This document shows positions 10,728 to 22,700 of a stretch of DNA of 64,000 nt, piece after piece. A model generated the notes under the pieces. It did no database searches, was not told the origin of the DNA, and was given only the letters and a program-made list of their open reading frames with translations. Where the stretch lies: assembly GCA_949358305.1 (NCBI GenBank), contig OX442318.1, positions 13,250,517 through 13,314,516 of the forward strand, read 5' to 3'. Source of the stretch: Strigamia acuminata. Taxonomy: Eukaryota > Arthropoda > Chilopoda > Geophilomorpha > Linotaeniidae. The position numbers and the translations under genes are program-made. Each line of letters begins with the position of its first letter. Within the stretch, counting starts at the first letter, position 1.

Positions 10728-13700
10728 ATGGTGTTTCAACAAAAAATCGGCAGAAAACTTAAACTGAAAGTCAAAGACGTACTGAATTCACTGGAGGAAG
10801 AGAAAGAAATACTGCAATTGTTTCATCCAATAAATGATGAAACGAATTCTCTTGCATTTCATATTTTTTGGTCTTTTCTCGTTGTAGTCTGTATTCTCAT
10901 CTATAGTTTCCAAATCTATGACCGTATTTCTTATTACATTGAAAGCCCAAAAGCAGTTGATGTCTATGAAGAAAAGATGGACGAATTTCAGTTTCCGGTT
11001 GCGCACGTCTGTGTGCTATCAAATAAGTATATAGTAGCTTACTATAACTCATCTGGCTTAGTACCGTCGGAAATAGATTCTGCTGCCCCAATTGACAATC
11101 TTATACAACGTTCTGATGTTGATCTTACTAAATTGTGGAACTTAAACTACAGTTTCAAAGCCATTCATAATTTATTCATGATTGATGAGCAACGCCAACA
11201 CAAAGTAGGTTGAAAAGTTTTTAATCAGGAATAGTAAATCAAAGTTTAAAATTAAATTAGTCTAAGAAACAACACTGTCTTTACGAAATGTAAATGAACT
11301 TCACGATGGGTGATGAATTGTAAAACAGCAAAAGCGACGGTCGAAATAAAACTTAACAACTTTTAATTTTACTTGAGTTGAAAAATGACATTCTTTTTCA
11401 CAAGTGACGCGTGGTCAGCGAGTTGAGGGTGGAATGTGGGTTACATAGAAAAAACGGGGTCTACATCCGGTCAACAAGGGCCGAAAGATACCCAATTTAC
11501 ATAAAAGAGGGCTCTCGAAAAGACCCTCGAGCGATTTATATAACACAAAAAGAACACAGACAATTTAATGCAATAACACAACTGAAAAGTCAGCAAAAAC
11601 CATGATGAAACACAATTAAACACGATAATACACAATAAGGCACAATGAATGAAAAAGAACACAAAACACAAAACAAAACACAAAACACTTAATTGTAATA
11701 AACACAAATCAATCACTAAATTCAATCGATAATTAAACTAAGACAAAATTACTAAAATCAAATACATGAATAAACATTAAAAACAAATTAAATCAGTCTA
11801 GATTTTACATTGGGGGGGGGGGAATTCAATTAGTCTGAAGCCTCTAAAGAACACAGTCTTTGTACTGGGCGTCTCAAAGTTTTTCCTTCGGGCAAAGTCA
11901 ATTCACAAGAGCGTATTTTTTCGTCCCGTCCGATAAAGGTATTTGAAACTCTTGCCATTTTCCATGACATTCGAGGCTGACCTTGTTCTTGAATGAGAAC
12001 CAAATCCCCAATTTGAACTTCTTTTGAGGTTCGTACACGACGGAATTCACGAAGCTCGACAAGGTACTCGTGCGTCCAACGACGCCAAAGCAAATTAATC
12101 AAACGTTGACGCAGCTTCCATCGCTTCACGAGCTCGGGTCGAAATGAATTGTCGACACGACTTTCTGGACTGTAGACGTCTGGAAGCGTGATGAGACGTC
12201 CTCCGGTCAAAAAATGAGAAGGCGTCAGCGGTTCTTGCTCCAACGGATCGTCCGTAACGTAAGTGATTGGTCTCGAATTAACCGCAGCTTCGACCTCTGT
12301 CAAAACGGTCGACAGTTCTTCAAAGTCCAACGATGATCGAGCAAGGACTTTTTTTAAGCTCAGTTTAACAGTTTTGACCAGTCGCTCCCAAAATCCGCCC
12401 CACCACGGAGCCAATTCGACGATAAATTTCCACTGTATTTTTTGCTTTGACAAGAACCCCTGGAACAGCTCGTGCGAGAAGCTGTTGATGAATAAAGACA
12501 AGTCTTTTTCGGCTCGCTTAAAGGTTTTAGCATTGTCTGAGTAGACAATGCCAGGGACTCCTCTTCTTGCAATAAGTCGTTTAAATGCGAGAATGAATTT
12601 CTCCGTAGTGAGATCAGATACAAGTTCTAAATGAACAGCTCGCACCACGGCACAAGTGAACAGAGCGATGTAAGTCTTTTTTCCGTTTTTAGTGTATAGT
12701 GGTCCGGCGAAGTCTATGCCAATAATTTGAAATGGCTCCGCACGATTCACTCTGTCCGCAGGTAGCAGACCGACCGTTTGAGTCATCAATTTTGCGTTCA
12801 CTCTTCGACAAGTCACGCATCGGGAAATCAATGTCTTGATGAATTTTCTTCCTTTTTTAACCCAGTATTTCGCTCTAAATTCTGACAGAGTGTTGCCTAG
12901 TCCTCCATGTAAAGTTCTATGATGACAATCTTCGACTATTAATTTTACAGCCGGTGAATTTGAATCCAAAACGATGGGGCTCACAAAATTTTCTATTCCC
13001 GTGTTAAAACGTATTCTCGAGTCGATTCGTATAATTTCATTCTGGTCGAGAACTACGGCTACGCTTGCTAGGGGTGAATCGCTTTTCAGTTTCGTTGAAT
13101 TTTTCAAGCTATATATTTCCTCCGAAAATCTCTGTTTTTGTATACTGCGCAACCAATAAATTTCGGCTGTTTCTAACTCTTCCGTCTTTAACGGTCCGAT
13201 GACTGTTTCGATTTTTCTTGAATTGTGGCAAAATCTCAAAATCCAGGCGGTGATTCGTTTGACTTTGGTCCAACTGCTGTACTTTTCAATATCGAAAATC
13301 GCCTCTTCACTTGATCGAGTCACATTTACGCGAGTATCTATTTCTTCAATTTCTTCTTCAAAGTTGGACTCTGTTTCTTCGTCGAATTTTTGTGGCCAAT
13401 GTGTCTCGTCCTTTTTCAGCCACTCAGGGCCGCTCCACCATTCGATGTCTTGAACCAATTTGTCGGCCTCCATTCCTCGGGTTAACTTATCCGCTGGATT
13501 GACCTTCCCCGGGCAATGACGCCAACAGGCGACCTCGGTGTTCGTGCGGATTTCGCGGACTCGGTTCGAGACGAATGGATTTGACTTCTTCTGTTGCTCG
13601 CGAATCCAGAAATATGTAATGGACGAATCGGTCCAGTAGAAAACACGCTGAATTTCTAACTTCTTGAGTTTCACGGCAACTCGCGACAGCAGCAATGCGC

Positions 13701-16700
13701 CCATCAATTCGAGTTTGGGCAGCGTTAAAGACTTCAGTGGTGCAACGCGCGACTTCGACATACAGAGTGTGACTTCTACGGATGTTTCATTTTTTGTTCG
13801 AATGTAGACCACGACTCCATATGCTTTGGGGCTTGCGTCGCAAAACAAATGCAATTCACGATCTGGATTTGATTGTTGTCCAGCGCTGTAATGTCGAGGA
13901 ACGGCAATTTTTCTTAGCAATACGACTTGTTGTCGCCAACTTGACCATTGTTTTGAAATGTCGGGGGGTAATGGCGAATCCCAACCTATATTTCGAGTCC
14001 ATAATTCCTGGAACATCAGTTTGCCGACAATTACGAATGGTGTCGCAAATCCTAATGGATCGTAAATCCTTGCCACGGACTGAACGATCAAACGTTTTGA
14101 TTCCTTGAGTTGATCTTGTGCGTCAGCCCATTCGCCTATTTCGAGCAGGAGGTGGTCGGTTATAAAGTTCCAGATCAGTCCCAACACGGACGTCGAGTGT
14201 TTGTCGGCGTCGACCAGATTTGCGTCCGACGGAATTTCTCTCGCAAAAAGTTCTCGCAAGCTTTGTGAGTTCGATTGCCATTTGCGTAGGGGCATGTGCG
14301 CTTCCATCATCAATTTGCGAGCTTCGTGGAATATTTTTTCCACCTCCCCTTCGGATTTGGCGCAACCGAGCAAGTCGTCGACGTAAAATTTATCTTTGAT
14401 TTGAGCAACTGTTTCTTCATATTTTTCACGCATGTTGTCGAGATGTAGTTGAATTGAGTCGTTTAAAAGGTAGGGACTTGATTTGACTCCGAATACTACT
14501 CTTTTCTGGCGCATAACTCTGGGCTTCACAAACTGCCGACCGTCCCATTCTTCCGGTGTCCAAAGGAAACGAACGAAATCCCGATCTGCCATTCTCAGCA
14601 ATAGCTGTAAAAACGCCTTTTCTATGTCCGAAAGATAAGCAAATGGTTCTTTTCGAAACAAAATCAGCAATATAAGTATTTCTGGCAGCAAATTAGGACC
14701 GCTGTCCAGGCAATCGTTCAGTGAAAGTTCATTTTTTCCTTTAGCTGAGGCATCGAAAACGATCCGAATCTTTGTCGTGACGCGATCTTCTTTAATAACG
14801 GCTCGGTGTGGCATGTAGTACGAATTTTCATGTTGCGGTTCATTAACTTCTTCGATTATTCCATCACGTATTTGATCGTCGAAAATTTGTTTGTAGGCGG
14901 CGTAGAATCCTGGATTTTTCTTAAATTTTCTTACCAGATTCCAAAAACGTTTCTCAGCAATTTCGTAATTATTGTGAAGTTTTCTCGGTTCGACCAACCA
15001 CGGCAATGCGACGACGTATCTTCCTTCTTCTCTCGTCACTTGTTCGCGAAAACGAATTGCGCAGGAATTTCGATCGGTCAATGTTTCGTCTTCACTCTCG
15101 TGGCGAATGCCGATGGATTCGAGCTCCCAGAATTTTTTCAGACTCTCGTCCAGTCGCTCCTCGAGACGCACACTGCACACGCGGGTGACTAGTGTGGACA
15201 TTGTCGTGACATTTATTGATGACCCCATCAAAGTCCAGCCAAATAGCGTCTCTATGGCGATCAAATTTTCCTCGATTTTTCGTATGCATCCCGTAAGTAT
15301 CTTCGCGATACAGTCTGCGCCTAAAAGAATAAAAATATCGCAATTAGTATTGTTTCCAGAATCAATCACGATTTGATCGCGTTCGAGGGCGGCTCGTAAG
15401 CCAGCCTGCAATTTGGTACAAATGGGTTTTGTAATCCATGGCGTTTCAAGCGCATTAACGCAGAGCGATCGATTTTTGTCGCCAACATTGCACAATTTGA
15501 GTTCAAATCGATTTCCTTTAGTGTTCAATGGTGTCTGATTTCCAAAAGTGTGCACGCTTAAATGTTCCTCTCCATTCGGCTTTAAATGCATGTCTTTTGC
15601 CAAACTAGCCAGTACGAAGGAACTTTGGCTTCCGGGATCGATCAAACATTGCACGGTGGACTCACGAGATTCGTTTTGAATTTTTACGAATATTGTTGCC
15701 AATGTTGTGGTCGGAGGTTGAGCGTACGCAGCGAGATTTTCGTTGGTTGATACGAGCAGAGTGACTTTTTCTTTTGGTGTCTCAGATGGTCCTTCGCACA
15801 CGAGTTGGTTGTGATGGCGTTGACACAGTTTACATGTCACACGGTAGGTGCAGTTTCGAGACGAATGTCCCTTTTTTAAGCATTTGAAGCAGCGACCTTC
15901 CTTTTTGACGAATTCTTTACGCTCGGTTGCCGTCGTTAAACACCCGTCACGCTCATGAGTCTTGTTGCAAAACATGCAATTGCTGATTGTTGTGCTCAAA
16001 ACACGAGCAGACGGCACGCGGTTGTGAGTTTTGTGAACAGGCTTGTCCACATCAACTTTTTCAGGTTTGCTTTTTTCTGTTGAGCGGTGAAGATCTTGAA
16101 AGTTCTCAATTTTATTGTGGTGCACGAGTTCGTTACGCACCATGTCCAACAAATCTTTAGCTTTGTATTTCCCGTCGGGATATTGACGTGAAAATTCCAG
16201 CGAAATTTGTCGTGGCACTAGTCCTAGAATGAGTGGACACGCTGTTGCGTCAATGGCATCAACATTCATATTTGCCGCATTCAGACCGCGTACGTGTGTT
16301 TCACACTCATCGTACAATTTTTGAAGAGGAATAGGATCGAGAATATCACGTACGGGTTTCATTTTCATTAGGGAGCGTAAATGTGCGCTGAGAAGAACAT
16401 CTGTACGGCCAAAGCGTTCGAGCAACAATTTTTTAGCGATCGGATAGTTTTCATTCGTTGGCGGTAATCCCTTCAACACGAGTGCTGCTTCTCCATCCAA
16501 GAGCGACTTTAAATACACCAATTTACTTTGCGCAGAAATGTTCGTTTTGGTGTCAATTGAGATCTCAAAATTACCCCAAAAGTCAGCCCAGTCCAGCGGA
16601 TCTCCTTTGAATTTAATTGTGTCGTACTTGGGCAGTCGCATGGGTGAGTCTTGTGGCACACTCGCGGTCCCGTGGTAATTATTTGTTATCGGCGGGAGTA

Positions 16701-19700
16701 CAGGTGTGGTTGGGGGCGCGATGAAAGTAATTAGCGCCTCGTCGATTTCGACACCACAATCAATAATTTTTTCGTGATATTCAGTCTCGGATCGAGTGAT
16801 TTCTTCATCTATCTCTTGTTCGTCGGTGAGCATGGCCAAGATTTTGGCGTCGAGCGATTTGAGTTCATTTGATTTTGCTTGTAGATGCACTTTTATCTTT
16901 TTTAAATCGAGTTCATTTATAGGTATACCAGCGAGAATTGTTTTGGCCTTCGTTATAGTTGTGGTGGTCAGCCTACGGGTTACTGCACGCTGAGCCTTCA
17001 ACACGGCGAGGTCGTCGGCCATTGTTAAATTCGAGATGCTACTTGCAGTTTTTTCAGATTGAAGTTACGAGTTTGTTCCCTGGAAAGATGTCCCGGGTTT
17101 CGGCACCAATTTACGAAATGTAAATGAACTTCACGATGGGTGATGAATTGTAAAACAGCAAAAGCGACGGTCGAAATAAAACTTAACAACTTTTAATTTT
17201 ACTTGAGTTGAAAAATGACATTCTTTTTCACAAGTGACGCGTGGTCAGCGAGTTGAGGGTGGAATGTGGGTTACATAGAAAAAACGGGGTCTACATCCGG
17301 TCAACAAGGGCCGAAAGATACCCAATTTACATAAAAGAGGGCTCTCGAAAAGACCCTCGAGCGATTTATATAACACAAAAAGAACACAGACAATTTAATG
17401 CAATAACACAACTGAAAAGTCAGCAAAAACCATGATGAAACACAATTAAACACGATAATACCGTACTGCCTCGATTTAACGCCGGGGCGTTTATTCATTT
17501 TTTCTAGTTGACCCCCCCGGCGTTCATTCAAAGCCCGGCGATTATTCGCGCCGGGCGTCTACCCGAAAAAAAAAATTGGAAAGCCACTCATTGCTAGCTA
17601 TTCTTCGATGTTTCGACCAAAAGACCTCTCAAAACGTTTAAAAAACGTTTCAACCCGGCGTTTAAACAAACCCGGCGTTCATTTAAGGCCGGCGTTTATT
17701 GCCATTTCGTCCTCAGTTTGCCCGGCGCTTAATCAGGAGCCGGCGTTTAGATACGACCGGCGTTAAATCGAGGCAGTACGGTACACAATAAGGCACAATG
17801 AATGAAAAAGAACACAAAACACAAAACAAAACACAAAACACTTAATTGTAATAAACACAAATCAATCACTAAATTCAATCGATAATTAAACTAAGACAAA
17901 ATTACTAAAATCAAATACATGAATAAACATTAAAAACAAATTAAATCAGTCTAGATTTTACACTGTCACTTTGAGTTTGAGTACATTCAAATTCCATGTT
18001 GGTTGCCTTTCCTCTCAGTCTGGCTTAGCTTTCTCTCTTGCTTCTTCTTCTCACATTTTCTCTGATTTCAGTCTTGCTTTAAACTCCCTTCTCGAGTTTC
18101 AGTCTAACTTCCTTTCTGGTTTCCGGGTGATGTCATTTACTCTGTGACCACTTGGCCACCCAAGGGTTAAAAGCGTCACTACCACACACCGCCCAATGGC
18201 CCTAAGGTCATCCCTCCTTGCGGAATGGAATGACCCAGTATAGGGGAGGAGGGAACTGAGTGGCGTGGGGAGTAGAGAGAAGAGCACTGGGTCTCAACCG
18301 AGACAGGTGTGTGAAGTAAGGTCTTGAAGCCAGCAAGAATCGTCGTACTCTGGCTGACTCTGCTCTCTTCATTCACCACTGCGTCGCTCACAATTCAGTA
18401 GTGTGATGGTGGCTGTAGTGGTACAGCCTCCACGAGCGGTTGCTTGGGCTGTACGGGTAAGTATAGCAGAATTGTTATGTTTGACCGGCCACGTCATCCA
18501 TGGGTTCCCACCCTGTGTATGACGGGTCGGTCGCTGGTGTAGCGTGCCTTCATTACACTGTAAACACGCGAGTATATGAGAAGCTCCGACCCCTAGACAA
18601 CGGATTAAAGGCCAACAACCAACAATCTGGCGTCCCTGTCTAATTATTACGTGAGTATGCGTCCCACACCATGGTAACCAGTCCCCAGGCTGCCATGGCA
18701 AAGACCATACCAGTCACAACTCTAGGTAGAGAACCCGTCAAAGATCCTAGACCTGGAGCCCGCTTTTGGATGTAGGGGCTATGCGTAACCTGGTACCCAT
18801 TCCTCCATTCCTCCGTTGCTACGATATTACACATCAGTTACAATTCTATTGTGTTTATAGGTAAATGTTCCAGTAAATGTAACCATGATTGAAGAACTTC
18901 AGCCGTGGGGTGCTTGTACTATATTTAAAAGTCAGTTAAAAGAAAATTGAATTCTTCAGAAGGTAAAAAGTATTCCAATTACAGTTGGTGGACCTCTGAG
19001 AGGTTCTGAACGTTTTACAAGAATAGGATTTGACCTAAGGGCCTATGAATTGATACCAGGAATAGCCTGGACACTGGTAAATTAACTTTTTACCAGGTGT
19101 AACAAATATTAACTCATTGTCCATTCCAGATATCAATGTCAGTACCATTGGATTTTCAATTGGCTTTCTTGCAACAAGCAGCAACGTATGCCCAACTGGG
19201 ACTACGATTTAGAGTGGTAAGGTTGCATATTTCATCTTAACAATGTTCATACTGGCCGAAAAGTCAAAGTTTCTTTGTAAGAATAAGCCTAAAACAAAAA
19301 TCAAGAAACTCTGACAGGGGTAAAAAGATACGGTTGTGAGGACAATTAATGACAACCAAAAATTACGATTTTCAAAAGCTTTAATTAAAATCACCAGCGT
19401 AAAATAAATAAAATCACTTTTTGAAGTCAAAATTGACCCTAGGTTGGAATAAAAAGGTTAATTGAATTAAGATTCGTTCTAGCATAAATTCTTAACCACA
19501 AAAAATGAGCCCTGTGTGCAAGATAAGGAGTACGTGGAATGTGGTACAAAATGTGTGGAAACGATTTTAGATAAAAACCACTGCTGGTTCGTACAAATCA
19601 ATAGGTGCATTCAATCTTAACTGGATTTCCGAAATCGTAATTTTCACGATTTTCAGAAATCAAGGAAATCAGATTTCAACTTTGAACGACCTTCAAATTT

Positions 19701-22700
19701 GCCAAAATCCAACTGCTGCACAAGCAGAATTAGAACCGTTGGATAACTTCCTGTTTATAACTTCAAATGGCCAGCCGCATTCGAGAGCTCAAATGCGGCC
19801 GAAATATCGCAAAATATCTGAAAATTACAAGACGGAACATTTAATCACAACAGACCACATTTGGGCACTTGAATGCAGCCAAAATGTTGCGATTTCCTCT
19901 TGCAAAAGCACGCAAGCACAAATGCAGCCAAAAAGCACAGCGGGACATTTAAAAATGTTGTTTGCTAAATGTTAAATGGTTATCAGTCAACCAAAAACAC
20001 TGTGCTTTGATCACACTGTGTGGATATAATGGCTGAAAATCTAGAAAATCAAAACAAGCGACCCTCCATGTGGATTTTCAAAAATCCAATTTTGAAATCC
20101 GATTTCAATTTAATGACGTAAACATCGTCACTTCCGGTCTCCCAAAATCAAGAAAATCAAAGAAATCCATATAAGATTGAACGCACTTAATGTTTAACTG
20201 CAATACTCACATATTTAATCACCTAACTTTAAATACACAGGTTACCTTATAGACCGAGATATTCCAAAGGACGTCTCCTTCCGCTTTGCAATAACTCTAA
20301 AGAAACGTCAGATATGTACAAGAAAAATAGAAACGATTTGGTAGGACCAAACCCTCGAGTTGACTGCGGATGTACTAGGAGCTGTGAAACCAAAGAAGTT
20401 GATGTTTTATTTCGATTAGAACATAACAATGATGGCACATCAGAGGTTTCTTGGCACTTGCTCGATGATCATGTGGTCGTAACGAAAGAGCGTTTGGTCT
20501 ATGAATTGGACAATCTCATCTGTGATTTTGGTGGAAATCTCGGTCTTTGGTTAGGACTATCTTCGCTCTCCATACTCAACTTATTTCTGGTAGTTGGAAA
20601 ACGCTATTCTGCAAAGCTCATTAGCCACAAAGATCTCGCAACAAGACAAATTGAAGCTTACGTTAGAGCCAACCAACTAATTCCGTACCGACAAAAACCA
20701 AAAAAGCTATTTTCCGTCATTTATCTTTGCTTGTTGGGATTCAGTGGATTTATACTTCAACAAAAAATTCAATTGTATTTGAATCAGCCCGTTCAAAGAA
20801 CCGTGGCCGTTGAAGATCCAGCTAATGTGACGTACCCAAATATTATCATTTGTGCGGGACAACATAATCCAAGACTTGTAATCAATAAAGGGAAATATTT
20901 GAAACAACAAAAACATCCTGACACAACATGCAATGTGGATATGTTGGATCTAATCGACTTTAATCGCAACAAGTTTTCAGCAGAAAACCTGTGGGAAATG
21001 GCATATACGAAATCTTGCCCTTCGACTCTCCTTCGAACATTCGTAAGTAAACTTTTTGCAGAAATCACCCTGCACAAACTGTTCGAAGAGTTTGTTTCTC
21101 GAAAACCGACCATGGGATATAGATGAAACTTGTTTTATTGGGTTTTTCACGTGGTTTTGTAACTACAAGTATATAGAAACTTTCAGACACCTAACACTTT
21201 CGGTTTGCTACTTACGGTAATGTCAACGTTGATGTCAAAAGTGCAAAATAGGGAAATGAGGGAAAAGGGGAAATGGCAGAGGCTTTTTGATACAGGGGAT
21301 GACCATTCAGTTGGTTATATCTAACTTGCATAACACCAATCATTTTATTGTTTGCTGCCCCAGTCCATGAGTAGATATGCAAGCAGATTATAAGTGTCCA
21401 AATGTAGAATAAAGTGTCTTAATTTAACTTGTGGGAGCCTGATGCCATGAAGAATTTGGGGGCCCCAAACATAGATTTGCACATACTGTAGCTGTATAAA
21501 ATATTTTTTTGCACATTTTATTCATACTGTAAGGGCTGCTGATACTTGTATAATCATTTTTTTTCTGCAATTTGGGAGCATGTAAACAACGGCTACATTT
21601 TAAATTGAATTTATATTTTTTAGAATCCGTTTCCAGCTGAACTTTTTAAAGTTCGAACATTTTCTGAGTTCCCAAATCCACTTGGAACTTGCGTCAAACA
21701 TTCCTTTGGTAATTAATTCCTTTTCTAATAAGCAGAAATTAAAACTAGTAAATTTGACTTAGGTTCAATAAAATATCAATTATATACCATGTTCCTTGAG
21801 GGTATTCCAGAAATCAGTCGTATGTGCAGACCGGATTACACACAAGTAAATATTGGTAAAAGCACTGAGAGTGTTAGAACCTAACCACATCAATTTCAGG
21901 TTTACATCACTCCAATCGAAGATCCCAATTTTTCATTTGATTTCAATATTGCTTGTCCATCTACATTGACTACAACTATCCTGCTTAGAAAACTAAATGT
22001 ACGTACCACATTTCTCCTATGGTTTGTGAAAAGCCTTTGTTTGCAATGTATCACACTTGAAACCATTTCAGAACAATCGTCTCAACACTAAACGTAATCC
22101 ATGCAATGCAAATTTAACTCAATATTACACCTGCAAACGCCAGTGCATAGACAATGAGATAAAAAGCAAACAATTCTGCAGGTAATAGTAAAAGATGTCG
22201 AGCATGGTGATGTTAGTGAAAGACTCAGAGCACATCTTACTCTATGGGTGGCTTTATTCGGACTGGGGGTTAAAACTGTACATGGGGTGGACATGGTTAC
22301 ATGACACTACATAAGTAGATTAAATAACCATTGGCGCCTCTCATGTGGTACCACACTACAGAATACCATATTGCCATACTGTAATGTATACACAACATTC
22401 CAACAAGTGAAAGCTTATTTTCTCTATTTATTTTCTAGTATGCCCTTTGCTATTAAGAAAAACGTTACCTTCTGCAACTCTTCAGCCTCAGCCAAAGACG
22501 TGCGAGCTTTGTACTATGACATACACGCAAAAATTGATGTCGAAAAGCAATGCTTCTGCTTACCACCTTGTAACCGAACATTCTACAAGATAGACAACTT
22601 TAATTATCGTTCTGTTAGAGTCGACACATCAACCATAACAATTACTTTAAGTACAAATAAAATAGAAATAATCACTGAAGAATTTAAATATTCTTTTGTT

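Larger units (their letters stand above)
11280..17962 (-). mobile_element. Full-length BEL/Pao LTR retrotransposon
   Basis: Two 530-bp LTRs (11280-11809; 17110-17962 once a 323-bp insertion is removed) flank one 1730-codon polyprotein. A primer-binding site adjoins the right LTR. The 5-bp target duplication CTGTC is perfect (11275-11279, 17963-17967). The LTRs look identical by eye apart from the MITE in the right one, so insertion was recent. It lies antisense in intron 1 of the copy B channel gene. Confidence 0.95.

Noticed and set aside
12263-16993. Plus-strand open frames of 60-128 codons
   Set aside because: Shadows of the minus-strand BEL/Pao polyprotein.
18099-18834. Minus-strand frames of 60-110 codons
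   Set aside because: They lie in the Copia-type solo LTR and adjoining intron, with no domain and no codon signal.
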